From positions 1 to 64,000 of the forward strand of contig JBDTYM010000009.1 in assembly GCA_040005635.1 (NCBI GenBank): a stretch of 64,000 bases of DNA, read 5' to 3'. This DNA is from Dokdonella_A sp040005635. Lineage in GTDB: Bacteria > Pseudomonadota > Gammaproteobacteria > Xanthomonadales > Rhodanobacteraceae. Each line of letters starts with the position of its first letter. Positions within the stretch are counted from its first letter, which is position 1. A program made the translations under genes and the position numbers. Shown one piece after another: positions 51,401 through 59,132 of this stretch. Under the pieces are notes generated by a model that saw only the letters and a program-made list of their open reading frames with translations, was not told the origin of the DNA and searched no databases.

Positions 51401-51659
51401 CCGGGCGGAACGTCGTGCCGCCATCGGTGGATTTCCACACACCGCCTGAAGCGGCGCCGACGAACAGGGTCGTCTTGCCGTCCTTGCCGGGCATCGCGGC
51501 GATCGCGGAAATGCGTCCGCTCATCGCAGCCGAGCCGATATTGCGCGCACCGAGCCCGGACACCACGCCGGCGTCGAAACGCGGCGGCGACGCGACCGGC
51601 TCCGCGGCACCCAGCGCAGTGCCCGACAGTGCGAACGTCGTCACAAGGATCGTCTTCAT
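48465..51659 (-). CDS. Secreted Asp-box (BNR/VPS10-like) beta-propeller protein
   Basis: A 1064-residue exported protein. After a signal peptide (MKTILVTTFALSGTALGA) it contains at least eight Asp-box motifs (S/TxDGGxxW: KSTDGGTTF, KSNDGGETW, KTRDGGNSW, RSADGGGSW, RSDDGGKTW, QSFDGGNKW, RTRDHGQSW, ISIDGGATW) over residues about 30–740, so one or two seven- to ten-bladed propellers as in sortilin/VPS10 and xyloglucanase-like proteins. A C-terminal part (about 790–1050) has a beta domain and helical coiled-coil. Catalytic function is unproven. ATG 51659 is preceded by GAGG; ATG 51680, which overlaps the upstream stop as ATGA and has GGGAG before it, is an equally possible start. Confidence 0.82.
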   Translation of the reverse strand: MKTILVTTFALSGTALGAAEPVASPPRFDAGVVSGLGARNIGSAAMSGRISAIAAMPGKDGKTTLFVGAASGGVWKSTDGGTTFRPVFDKQAVQSIGAITIDPANPQNIWVGTGESWMRNSVSIGDGVYKSNDGGETWSHVGLQDSERIAKILVDPRDSNTVYACVPGKLWSDSAERGLYKTRDGGNSWNLVLKSKSLSTGCASISLDPKNPDVVFAGLWDFRRKGWTFRSGGESPTAASASGLFRSADGGGSWSEVTDVANKGFPKNPFGRIAVSVAPSDPNIVYALVESTDSALYRSDDGGKTWDKRDKSQFMVWRPFYFATLIVDPNNPDRLFKPDLSLIQSFDGGKSFANVGGGSHGDHHAVWIDPTNTQHVITGDDGGLWQSFDGGNKWWKQNNLPVSQFYHVSVDDADPFRVYGGLQDNSSWVADSAYPGGVSNSRWENMYGGDGFWMFADPTDADYLYAEAQGGTIGRVNRRTHEVRNIQPLPDYNEKLRWNWNTPIALSPNDKSTLYIGAQFLFRTRDHGQSWQRISPDLTTNDPAKQKQEQSGGVTIDNSAAETHTTIYSISESSKQAGLIWVGTDDGNVQLTRDDGKTWSNVGGNIKGVPEHAWVSWVQAGQFDAGTAFVAFDRHTFGDMAPYLYKTTDFGKSWTVLASPKDAKGLRGYAHVIKQDLVKPDLLYAGTEFGLWISIDGGATWAQFKGAHFPAVAVRDLALQARDDSLVLATHGRGIWVIDDLTPLRALDSKTLTSTAAFLPTRPIQQRISAFGGWVEGDASFSGPNPPAGVDLVYYQQSRHLFGKLKIDVLDAQGNIVDSLPASVRRGINRVTWSMRAKPPRVPPAAQIAFNSTQGPRVPPGTYTVRMTKDKDVYETKIDVGLDRRVTFNAAERQSQYDAALRVRDVFGAMTDLVYKVNAVRAQIDARAGKSGEGQAMHQQLIALKAKADAIRKKIVATTEGGAITGEERLREHTDELYGAIMSYDGKPSDYQLARIDSLKRELDDVSKEFTAFQAADLAQANAKLRAAKLEEIAVPAAAPEDTGEAASGSHGEREEMRNPFERD

Positions 51660-51676
51660 GCAATCGCCTCGTGTGC

Positions 51677-52420
51677 TCATCGCACGGCTCCCTGCGTCTG
51701 CGCGGGGAAGGCGAACAACGCATCGTCTATCGCCACGTTCGCCTCGGCGTGTTCGATCAGGGTCTTCTGTACGCTGCCGTCGGCCTTGTTTTCGGTCGAG
51801 ATCGAGAACGGGAAGTAGACGCCGTCTATTTGCTCGTAGTCGCCGTAGTCGGTGGTGCTTTCGATCAGCGTGCCGCGTACGCTGCGTTGGGTCTGCGTGC
51901 GGATCTCGAGGAAATGATCCGGGTCGAGATAGACCATCGCCACATCGCCGTTCTTCAGCGTGACCTTGAGTTTGTGCGCATCGGTGCCGTCGACGTCCTC
52001 GGTGCCGAGGTACTCAACCTTGCTGCCGCGCGCTTGCCAATCGACCAGCGGACCGCCAATCGGCGCATCGTCCGACAGAGCTCGCGCATCGTCGGCGCTG
52101 AGCTTTTCCGGGTCCTTGCGGCCCTGGAACGGCGAGATCTGCCAGGCCTGCTGACCGTTCCAGGCCTGCACGGCTGTAAGGCCCTGCAGGCTGGCCTCGC
52201 TGCGGCTGGAATCGGGCGCTTTCTGATATTGCGTGAACGACAGTTCGAACTGCTCGCCGAAGCGCAGCTTGCCGCTCGTCTTCAGCGTTTTTATCGCCTG
52301 AATCTTGGGCAAGCCGCCGCGTGCCTCCAGGTTTTTGGCGATCAACTCGTCCAATGTCGCTGCCTGCACGCCGCCCGCGAAGAACACGAACAGACCGAAG
52401 ATCCGCCAGCCGCTAAGCAT
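51677..52420 (-). CDS. Periplasmic protein with LolA-like (outer-membrane lipoprotein-sorting) fold
   Basis: A 247-residue exported protein: signal peptide MLSGWRIFGLFVFFAGGVQA, then TLDELIAKNLEARGGLPKIQAIKTLKTSGKL, a start common to LolA/LolB-fold 'outer membrane lipoprotein-sorting' proteins, and repeated antiparallel strands through to FPFSISTENKADGSVQKTLIEHAEANVAID. It is distinct from the true LolA at 1449–2099. Its stop overlaps a possible start of the Asp-box protein gene by four bases, so the two are probably co-translated; a role in export or envelope delivery of that partner is only a guess. Confidence 0.75.
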   Translation of the reverse strand: MLSGWRIFGLFVFFAGGVQAATLDELIAKNLEARGGLPKIQAIKTLKTSGKLRFGEQFELSFTQYQKAPDSSRSEASLQGLTAVQAWNGQQAWQISPFQGRKDPEKLSADDARALSDDAPIGGPLVDWQARGSKVEYLGTEDVDGTDAHKLKVTLKNGDVAMVYLDPDHFLEIRTQTQRSVRGTLIESTTDYGDYEQIDGVYFPFSISTENKADGSVQKTLIEHAEANVAIDDALFAFPAQTQGAVR

Positions 52421-52540
52421 CTCGTTCTCCCTGCAAGATGTTCGCTGCCCGCCGCGGACGCTGGGCGTCAGCCGACGGCACCGGCGAACCTGAGGAGTGC
52501 AGGTTAGCCGAATTGTCTCATCCCATGGATGGGGCGAAGG

Positions 52541-53713
52541 TCATGCCTCAGGCGGATACTTCGTCGAAATCTGCGCACACCTGTTGCACGCACGCACGCG
52601 GTACGCGTGCGCGAGGCGATGGCCGAGGTGAATGCTAGGCCGCTCGATCCAGCGATAGACCAGATGGGCCAGCAGCAGTGTCAGCAGCAGATTCGCCAAC
52701 AGATAGACGCCGAGATGCTGTGTGCGCGACCACGAGCCCGGCGGCTGCCGCGCCAGCCACCAGAGCAGCGTCAGGAACACGACCGGGTGAAACAGGTAGA
52801 CCGAATAACTGATACGCCCGAGCCAGTCGGTCAAGCGCGACTCGATACGCACAAACGACGTCGCGACGACGAACAGCAGCAGGCCGAGTGCATACGCGAC
52901 CGGCGCATTGCGCTCGAAACCGATGGCCCAGACCGCGCCTGCCGGGAAGATCACCAGATAGTAAACGAGCACACCGAGAATGCAGGCGCGCAAGCGACCG
53001 TCATGCGCTGACGATCCGCGCATGACGAGGTCCCGATACAAGGTTCCGCACAGCATCATCGAGAGGTTCAGATACCAGAATGCCGCATCGGCACTCATGA
53101 TGGGCGACTTGAACCAGCTCATCAGCATCGCCAGCGAATGCACGAATCCGAACACGATGGCCACCGCGGCAACGCGTCGGATGTTCTGCAAACTGTTTAC
53201 CAGCAGCAGCACGATGCACAGTGCGTAGAAAACGAGTTCGACGCGCAATGTCCAGTAGAGGCCCTCCGCTTCGGGCACGCCGAGCCAGCCTTGCAAGAGG
53301 GTCAGATTGCCGAGCAGATCGAGACCACCGAACTTGCCGCCCAACAGCCAGAAACCGGTCAGCGCGCCCAACGGAATGGACAGCCAGTACGCCGGAAAAA
53401 TGCGGAAAAACCGCTTTATCAAAAAGGTCGCCACCGGCGCGGGACGCGTGGGCTCGATGCTGAACGGGATCACGAAGCCGCTGATCAGGAAGAACGCGAC
53501 GACACCGACGCGGCCAACATCGACGCCAGCGGCAAGCTCGCGTAACCACGCGCCGCGCACGATGCCTCCGTCGACGTGCAGGAAAGCATCAGCGACGTGC
53601 AGCCAGACGACCAGCAAGGCCGCGATGCCGCGCAAGGCGTCTATGTAGTGCAGACGCGTGTCGACGCGAGCGGACGCCGCGACCAGCGGAGCGGCAGCCG
53701 GTGATCTATTCAT
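52541..53713 (-). CDS. Membrane acyltransferase, family 3 (OafA/YrhL-like)
   Basis: A 390-residue integral membrane protein with about ten spans of the acyltransferase-3 family. The N-terminal signature HYIDALRGIAALLVVWLHVADAF contains the R and H residues conserved at the active site, and GVVAFFLISGFVIPFS carries the second family motif (FFxxSGF). Such enzymes O-acylate cell-surface glycans, lipopolysaccharide or secreted metabolites; the acceptor here is unknown and no glycan cluster is nearby. The C-terminus is basic with no SGNH domain. The Mpo1-like gene ends 19 bases upstream on the same strand. Confidence 0.9.
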   Translation of the reverse strand: MNRSPAAAPLVAASARVDTRLHYIDALRGIAALLVVWLHVADAFLHVDGGIVRGAWLRELAAGVDVGRVGVVAFFLISGFVIPFSIEPTRPAPVATFLIKRFFRIFPAYWLSIPLGALTGFWLLGGKFGGLDLLGNLTLLQGWLGVPEAEGLYWTLRVELVFYALCIVLLLVNSLQNIRRVAAVAIVFGFVHSLAMLMSWFKSPIMSADAAFWYLNLSMMLCGTLYRDLVMRGSSAHDGRLRACILGVLVYYLVIFPAGAVWAIGFERNAPVAYALGLLLFVVATSFVRIESRLTDWLGRISYSVYLFHPVVFLTLLWWLARQPPGSWSRTQHLGVYLLANLLLTLLLAHLVYRWIERPSIHLGHRLAHAYRVRACNRCAQISTKYPPEA

Positions 53714-53731
53714 GCGTTCAATACACGTTGT

Positions 53732-54034
53732 TCAGATCGACACGCGACCGCGCAGGACGTCCGCGAACATGACCCAGTCGCCGACGAAGCTGTAGAGCGG
53801 ATGCTTGAACGTCGCCGGCCGGTTCTTTTCGAACACGTAATGGCCCAGCCAGGCGAAGCCGTAGCCGAACAGCGGCGCCAGCCACAGCCAGCGTGCGTCA
53901 TGCGCGGTCCACGCGGCGACGACACTCGCCAACACCAGCAGGCTGCCGACGAAATGCAGGCGGCGACAGGTGCGGTTCCTGTGTTCGGACAGATAGAACG
54001 GGTAGAACTCGCGGAAGCTCGAGTAAGCGGACAT
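53732..54034 (-). CDS. Mpo1-like (DUF962) membrane protein
   Basis: A 100-residue protein with two or three hydrophobic segments, matching DUF962/YGL010w: FREFYPFYLSEHRNRTCRRLHFVGS at the N-terminus and HYVFEKNRPATFKHPLYSFVGDWVMF at the C-terminus. The yeast relative Mpo1 is an Fe(II)-dependent dioxygenase in fatty-acid alpha-oxidation of phytosphingosine, and the conserved histidines are present; whether bacterial copies do this is not established. ATG 54034 gives the normal N-terminus; an in-frame start at 54049 would run into the pirin gene. Confidence 0.88.
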   Translation of the reverse strand: MSAYSSFREFYPFYLSEHRNRTCRRLHFVGSLLVLASVVAAWTAHDARWLWLAPLFGYGFAWLGHYVFEKNRPATFKHPLYSFVGDWVMFADVLRGRVSI

Positions 54035-54045
54035 GGCGAGCGGCC

Positions 54046-54921
54046 TCAATGGTCCGGCAACGGAATGAATTCCGTCTCGCCCTCAACCTGACCGAAACGC
54101 TGCGCAAGCCAGTCGGCCTTCGCACGTTCGATGCGCTGCTGGCTGGAGGACACGAAGTTCCACCACAGGAACCGCTCGCCGTCGAGCGGTGCGCCTCCGC
54201 ACAGCAGCACGCGAGCGGGCGATTGGGCGACGATCTCGACGTCCGCGCCGGCAGGCAGCACCAGCATCCGCTCGGCGGGCACCGGCAGGCCGTCGACCTG
54301 CACATTGCCGGAGACCACGTAGATCGCACGCTCGGCGTGTTCCGGCGGCACGACGAGTGCGCCAGCGCGCGGAAATTCGACATCGACATACAACGTCGGC
54401 GCGTACACGCGCACCGGCGAGCGTAACCCGAATGCTTCGCCGGCGATCACACGCAAATGCACGCCGGCGCGCTCGGTGCGCGGCAGGGAGTCAGCCTCGT
54501 GATGGAAGAATTCCGGCGCGGTTTCCTCATGCTCCTGAGGTAGCGCGACCCAGGTCTGGATGCCATGCATGCGATGCCCGGCCGCGCGCTCGGGCGCCGG
54601 CGTGCGCTCGGAATGCACGATGCCGCGACCGGCGGTCATCCAGTTGACATCGCCGGGACGGATCACCTGCTGGCAGCCGAGGCTGTCGTGATGCGTCAGT
54701 GCGCCTTCGTAAAGATAGGTCACTGTGGCGAGGCCGATGTGCGGATGCGGGCGCACGTCGAGACCGCGTCCGGGCGGCAGCTCGGCCGGACCGATATGGT
54801 CGAAGAACACGAACGGGCCGACATGCCGACGCAACCGGAACGGCAACAGGCGACGCACGAAGAAACCATCGCCAAGGTCGTGCAGGCGCGGTTCGATCAG
54901 CAGCGGAGTTTCGGCAGACAT
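54046..54921 (-). CDS. Pirin-family protein
   Basis: A 291-residue bicupin. The N-terminal cupin has the metal ligands of pirin in RPHPHIGLATVTYLYEG (His-x-His) and GRGIVHSE (His-x-Glu), and LPFRLRRHVGPFVFFDHIGP is the family opening. The second half holds the Pirin_C domain (PVRVYAPTLYVDVEFPRAGALVVP). Some members are quercetinases or redox-sensing regulators; no role can be assigned here. ATG 54921 (MSAETPLLIEPRLHDLG) is chosen over an in-frame start at 54963. It leads a leftward run with the Mpo1-like and acyltransferase genes. Confidence 0.92.
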   Translation of the reverse strand: MSAETPLLIEPRLHDLGDGFFVRRLLPFRLRRHVGPFVFFDHIGPAELPPGRGLDVRPHPHIGLATVTYLYEGALTHHDSLGCQQVIRPGDVNWMTAGRGIVHSERTPAPERAAGHRMHGIQTWVALPQEHEETAPEFFHHEADSLPRTERAGVHLRVIAGEAFGLRSPVRVYAPTLYVDVEFPRAGALVVPPEHAERAIYVVSGNVQVDGLPVPAERMLVLPAGADVEIVAQSPARVLLCGGAPLDGERFLWWNFVSSSQQRIERAKADWLAQRFGQVEGETEFIPLPDH

Positions 54922-54999
54922 GCGGAAGGTCGAATGGGCGGACGAACGCCATGATGCCATCATCGCGGCAGTCCAGCCTCAACCCCGCGAGTCCCGTGC

Positions 55000-55947
55000 A
55001 TGCAGGAATCCACCCACGACTATCTCGGCGACGGCATCACGCTGATCGACATCGGTCTCGAGCGTCCGCGCTTCGCCGCCTGTTATCTGATCGAGTCGGG
55101 CGGCGCAGCCGCAATCTTCGATACAGGAACCAACTACAGCGTGCCGCGCGTGCTCGCTGCGCTGGCGGCGCGCAAGTTGGCGCCGGAACAGGTGCGTTAC
55201 CTGATTGCCAGCCACGTGCATCTCGATCACGCCGGCGGCGCCGGCGCCCTGCTGCAGGCATTGCCGAACGCGACCGTGCTGGTGCATCCGCGCGGTGTGC
55301 GCCATCTGGTCAATCCGGCGGCACTGCAGGCGAGCGCCGAGGGCGTCTACGGCGTCGACGTGGTCGCCCACACGTACGGCAAACTGGTGCCGGTGCCACC
55401 CGAGCGCGTGCATGCATTGAAAGACGGGGAAGTCATCGATTTGAACGGGCGCCCGCTTTTCTTCATGGATAGCCCAGGCCATGCGCGCCACCACGTGACC
55501 CTGTACGACGAGCGCAGCGCGAGCTGGTTCACCGGCGACTGCTTCGGCATCAGCTATCGCGATTTCGACGGCGGTGCGATGCCTTTCATTTTCCCCACGA
55601 CCAGTCCGATCCAGTTCGAGCCGGACGCGATGAAGGCGACCATCGCGCGCATGCTCGAGCGAGCGCCACGCGCGATGCTGCTGACGCACTACGCGCGCGT
55701 CGAAGAGCCACAGGAACGTGCGCAGGCGCTGCTGCGCCTGATCGACGAACAGGTCGCAGTGGCGCGCAGGTATGTCGGCCGCAGCGACGCCGAGCCGGCA
55801 CTGACCGAAGCGCTGCAGGAGCTGTTCTTCGGCGAAATCCAGCGTCTCGGTGCGCCGGTCGGCGCAGATGAGGCGCGCCGCCTGCTCGCGATCGATGCCG
55901 AACTCAATGCGAAGGGCACGCTGATCTGGCTCGAGCGGAAGGCGTGA
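55000..55947 (+). CDS. MBL-fold metallo-hydrolase
   Basis: A 315-residue metallo-beta-lactamase-fold protein with the HxHxDH signature (ASHVHLDHAGG, about residues 70–80), a later His in SPGHARHHVTL and Asp in FTGDCFGI. The C-terminal 100 residues are helical (FEPDAMKATIARMLERAPRAMLLTHYARVEEP), as in a group of uncharacterised MBL hydrolases found in proteobacteria. Lactonase, thioesterase and glyoxalase-type roles are all possible. Start ATG 55000 stands just before the conserved N-terminus. Convergent with the RRM gene, whose stop codon begins four bases after this one ends. Confidence 0.87.
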   Translation: MQESTHDYLGDGITLIDIGLERPRFAACYLIESGGAAAIFDTGTNYSVPRVLAALAARKLAPEQVRYLIASHVHLDHAGGAGALLQALPNATVLVHPRGVRHLVNPAALQASAEGVYGVDVVAHTYGKLVPVPPERVHALKDGEVIDLNGRPLFFMDSPGHARHHVTLYDERSASWFTGDCFGISYRDFDGGAMPFIFPTTSPIQFEPDAMKATIARMLERAPRAMLLTHYARVEEPQERAQALLRLIDEQVAVARRYVGRSDAEPALTEALQELFFGEIQRLGAPVGADEARRLLAIDAELNAKGTLIWLERKA

Positions 55948-55950
55948 GCG

Positions 55951-56211
55951 TCAGCGCCGACCGCGCTGCGGCCGGTCGCTGGCCAGCCCCACGCGAACGG
56001 TCGCGCCATCCTGCGTGGAGCCATCGAGGCCGGCGATCGCCGCGCGCGCTTCGTGACCTTCCATCGCGAGCTCAGCGAAGCCGCGACATTCGTTCTTGAA
56101 CGGATCGGTCGCCAGCTTCAGCTTGTGTACGCGGCCGAACTTTCCGAACAATTCCGTGACCGAATTTTCGGTCGCACTGCGCGGCAGGCCGCGGATATTG
56201 AGAGTGAGCAT
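55951..56211 (-). CDS. Small RNA-recognition-motif protein
   Basis: An 86-residue single-RRM protein of the bacterial RbpA type. RNP2 is LNIRGL (residues 3–8); RNP1 is RGFAELAM (about 45–52), in which the central aromatic of the consensus RGFGFVEM is replaced by Glu, so RNA contacts should differ. The rest of the fold (ENSVTELFGKFGRVHKLKLATD, then DGATVRVGLA) is complete. AAGGAG seven bases before ATG 56211 sets the start. It lies downstream of the cold-shock gene but a strong terminator stands between, so it probably has its own promoter. Confidence 0.88.
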   Translation of the reverse strand: MLTLNIRGLPRSATENSVTELFGKFGRVHKLKLATDPFKNECRGFAELAMEGHEARAAIAGLDGSTQDGATVRVGLASDRPQRGRR

Positions 56212-56420
56212 TCCGTATCTCCTTGACAGGTGACTGTCGATGCGATGAAGCGCATTCGACAAATGGTGGTCGGCTCGTCCAAATGGAATGGCCGACGTGA
56301 CGATCCGACGGAATGGACTGAAGCCGCGAAGTGCGGCGGACGTTCATTCGACGTGCGGTGGACTCGGGCTGCTGCCCTCGCTCCAAAAGGCAATCACGCA
56401 CGTTGAACCGGTATGGCTGG

Positions 56421-56454
56421 AAAAAGAAAGGCCGCGGCGCGGACGCCGCGGCCT
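56421..56454 (-). terminator. Rho-independent terminator of the cold-shock gene
   Basis: An 11-bp perfect stem AGGCCGCGGCG (56429–56439) / CGCCGCGGCCT (56444–56454) with loop CGGA. On the minus strand it is followed by TTTCTTTTT. It starts 25 bases after the cold-shock protein stop. Confidence 0.92.
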
Positions 56455-56478
56455 CTAGTTTACGACGCGATGGCCGCT

Positions 56479-56688
56479 TCAGGCGGCGGCGACTTCCTCG
56501 GCCTGCAGGCCTTTCTGGCCCTGCACGATGCGGAACGACACTTTCTGGCCTTCCTGCAACGTGCGGAAGCCGGTGCCGCTGATCGCACGAAAATGCACGA
56601 ATACATCCGGCCCATTGTCGCGACTGATGAAACCGAACCCCTTGCTTTCGTTGAACCACTTTACCGTGCCCACCTGTCGATCCGACAT
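56479..56688 (-). CDS. Cold-shock protein, CspA family
   Basis: A 69-residue single cold-shock domain that binds single-stranded RNA and DNA, acting as an RNA chaperone. RNP1 (KGFGFI, residues 16–21) and RNP2 (DVFVHF, 28–33) are intact; the protein starts MSDRQVGTVKWFNE and ends AEEVAAA. GGAG precedes ATG 56688 by about nine bases. The gap upstream (56689–56959) could hold a long cold-shock-type leader, but no cold-box sequence is clear. Whether it is cold-induced or constitutive cannot be told. Confidence 0.95.
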   Translation of the reverse strand: MSDRQVGTVKWFNESKGFGFISRDNGPDVFVHFRAISGTGFRTLQEGQKVSFRIVQGQKGLQAEEVAAA

Positions 56689-56959
56689 GGAACATTCTCC
56701 GCGAGACTAGGTTGGAACCACGCATCCCCTTGCCAGGGCATGTCGACCACTGAGTTGCAGGTGTACAAGTTCAGCGATGAAGCGGATCGTCGATCGGCGC
56801 TGCATCGGGTCATGAAACGCGGGTGACCGTGCAAACACAGCCCTTTCAGTTTACCCGAGTCAATTAATGACGGCAAAGCCCGCAATTGCAGGCGAATTCA
56901 GCGCATTTGCGCGACGCGGATCACTCGTTGGCGAGCCCGAAATACGCCGGGCAAGGGCG

Positions 56960-58117
56960 TCAATACGCCTGGATATCGTCCGGCGGATTGCGCATGAAGC
57001 CGACCCAGCCTGTCGACACGGCCTGCAGGCCCCCGGGGAAGTGCGTTTCGAACACTCGTTCGGACGCGATCGGGCGGCAGGGGTCGACTCGCTGCGCGGC
57101 GAGCGCGGCACTGAGCGCAACACGGCCATCCGTGCCTCGCATCAGCCATGCCACCAGCGAATAGGCGCGCAGATAACGCTGCTCGCGACCGCTGGCATCG
57201 CCCGCCAGCACGTAGAAATCGCGACCTTCGCGCGCGAGCAGATCGACCAATGCGTCACTGCCGTCACCGTCCGGCGCTGCCGCGGAAATCGCCTTGCGAT
57301 CGGCGCCGACATCGATCTGGCCACCGAGTCCGCCGACGCGATAACGGCCGAAATACTCGGCCAGCCCCTCGTTGATCGAGGTTGGCAGGTTACCGATCGA
57401 CTCGTGCACCAGGGCGTGCGTGATCTCGTGCCGCAACACGGCGAAACTCGCCTCGTTCTGTGCCTGCATGCGCACGAAGATCGTCTGCTGCGCGGTCGAA
57501 TACGCACCGGCCGATTCGGCCAGCGCCGGATCGCCGATCAGTCGCGCATAGGCATCCGCTGCCTTCACGAAGACGACATGCAAGGTCAGCCCATCGGGCG
57601 CCGCGACGCCGAGTGCATCGTGCATCACGCGCTGCACACCCAGCGCATCGGCGACGGCGCGCTGCTGCAGCTGATCGGGCAGATCAACATCGTAGCCCTT
57701 CGCTTCGACGGTGATCGGTGGCAGGCCGCGCACATCGATCACGCGGTGATCCTTCACGCCCGCAGGCGGCACCTGATCCGAATAGTGCGTGATGCCATCG
57801 GCATCGACCCAGCGGTGCACGGCGACCGAGCGCGGCGCCGCGGTGGCGACGCTGCGGGCGAGGCAGGCCGCGGTCTGTTCGGGCGGCGCCTGCTCGGGGA
57901 GCGGCTCAACGGCTCCGATCGGCGGTGGCACCGGCGCAGGGGGCGGCGCTTCCGGCGTTTGCACGACAGGGGCCGGCGGCGCTGCACTCGGTGTGGTCGC
58001 AGTGGCCGGCAGCGCGACGGCGGACGGCGGCGATGCCTCGCGCTGACAGCCGCACAGGCCGTCGACCGCCATCGCGACGAGCAGCATCTTGCAGATCGTG
58101 CGCCGCGCCCTCCTCAT
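56960..58117 (-). CDS. Lipoprotein with DUF4124 and gluzincin-type metallopeptidase domain
   Basis: A 385-residue protein. The N-terminus (MRRARRTICKMLLVAMAVDGLCGC) is a lipoprotein signal with C24 as lipid site, followed by a Pro/Ala-rich linker, a DUF4124 domain (VHRWVDADGITHYSDQVPPAG, about 100–120) and a peptidase-like domain with H230-E231-I-T-H234 and a downstream Glu (NEGLAEYF, E250), the zinc site of peptidase MA-type gluzincins. Substrate unknown; an envelope peptidase or peptidoglycan-linked role is possible. Its ATG overlaps the DUF2127 stop (ATGA), so the two genes are coupled. A longer in-frame reading to 58822 is shadow of that gene. Confidence 0.8.
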   Translation of the reverse strand: MRRARRTICKMLLVAMAVDGLCGCQREASPPSAVALPATATTPSAAPPAPVVQTPEAPPPAPVPPPIGAVEPLPEQAPPEQTAACLARSVATAAPRSVAVHRWVDADGITHYSDQVPPAGVKDHRVIDVRGLPPITVEAKGYDVDLPDQLQQRAVADALGVQRVMHDALGVAAPDGLTLHVVFVKAADAYARLIGDPALAESAGAYSTAQQTIFVRMQAQNEASFAVLRHEITHALVHESIGNLPTSINEGLAEYFGRYRVGGLGGQIDVGADRKAISAAAPDGDGSDALVDLLAREGRDFYVLAGDASGREQRYLRAYSLVAWLMRGTDGRVALSAALAAQRVDPCRPIASERVFETHFPGGLQAVSTGWVGFMRNPPDDIQAY

Positions 58118-58641
58118 CCGTGGGTTGCCTGCGTTCGCGGCTTGCGCAAGACCCGAATCAGATACACGACGATCGCGATATTCACCAGCAGGACGCCGAG
58201 TTTGAACAGCGAGAAGCGATGCTGCAGCTCCCACACCTCGACCGGCAGCAGCAAGCCGGTCTCGATGACGATCAGGTACTCGGCCCAACGCTTGCCCAGC
58301 CAGAGTCCGATTCCCTGCACCGCATAAAGGGCGGCGTAAGTCAGCGCGGCTGCGCCGAACACGCGGAACTGCTGCGGCCCGAGATCGACGAACGACTGGA
58401 TCGCCCGCATGACGACACCATGCCGGGTTGCCCAGGTCAGCGATTCCAGCCAGCGACCGACATGCTCGGCGACGTCCGGCTGCAATAGATGAAACGCCAT
58501 CGCCGCCAGTGCGATGCAGGCGACCGACTTGGCCAGCTTGAACAGCGCGATGGCCAAGAGCACACGGGACCTTCGCGGCGATGCGACTTCGTTCAACCGG
58601 GCTCTCCGTTGGCACCGAGATGGCGAATGCACACGATACAT
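58114..58641 (-). CDS. DUF2127 membrane protein
   Basis: A 175-residue protein with about four hydrophobic spans, matching DUF2127 (PF09900): LLAIALFKLAKSVACIALAAMAFHLL, FGAAALTYAALYAVQGIGLWLGKRWAEYLIVIETGLLLPVEVWEL and LGVLLVNIAIVVYLIRVLRK are the conserved spans. Its function is unknown. AGGAGG stands four bases before ATG 58641; a TTG at 58596 preceded by GGAGAG is an alternative start. It is the first gene of a two-gene operon with the metallopeptidase-like lipoprotein. Confidence 0.85.
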   Translation of the reverse strand: MYRVHSPSRCQRRARLNEVASPRRSRVLLAIALFKLAKSVACIALAAMAFHLLQPDVAEHVGRWLESLTWATRHGVVMRAIQSFVDLGPQQFRVFGAAALTYAALYAVQGIGLWLGKRWAEYLIVIETGLLLPVEVWELQHRFSLFKLGVLLVNIAIVVYLIRVLRKPRTQATHG

Positions 58642-58820
58642 CGGGCCTCCTATTGCCGGGGATGATGATTTTCGCCCGGTCGGGCCTGTTTACAGGCCCC
58701 ACTGCGCAGTTCGGCGTCGTTAAGACGCGCGGGACAATGATCCGCCGCTGCTGCCGACCGGTATCCGATGTCCGCCGCCGCCAGTGCCGCAACACCCGCC
58801 ACTCACACGAGGTGAACTGC

Positions 58821-59132
58821 ATGAATCCGCGTTCCTACATCCTTATTCCACTGGTGCTTGCTTGCGCGACAGCGTTCGCGCAGTCCGATTCGCACACCAC
58901 GAAGGTGCAAACACCGCAAGGTGAATTGACCGTGCACTCGGGTCAACCGGCGCCGCACAGCGACGGACCGCCACCCCCATTCGCGCAACTCGACCACCGC
59001 GGCGCGGGTTACATCACCAGCGAGGAAGCCAACGCCTATCCGCTGCTTGCGAACGACTTCCTCTATGCCGATGCCAATCGCGACGGCCGCATCTCGAAGA
59101 CCGAATACGAGCGTTGGGCCAAATCACACTAG
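58821..59132 (+). CDS. Small secreted EF-hand protein
   Basis: A 103-residue exported protein. The signal peptide MNPRSYILIPLVLACATAFA is followed by a short Pro-rich region and two EF-hand loops: an imperfect one at 58–69 (DHRGAGYITSEE) and a canonical calcium loop at 84–95 (DANRDGRISKTE). It is probably a periplasmic calcium-binding protein of the small EF-hand type common in Xanthomonadales. GAGGTGA six bases before ATG 58821 sets the start; the frame is open upstream to 58581 without conserved sequence. Divergent from the DUF2127 gene. Confidence 0.85.
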   Translation: MNPRSYILIPLVLACATAFAQSDSHTTKVQTPQGELTVHSGQPAPHSDGPPPPFAQLDHRGAGYITSEEANAYPLLANDFLYADANRDGRISKTEYERWAKSH

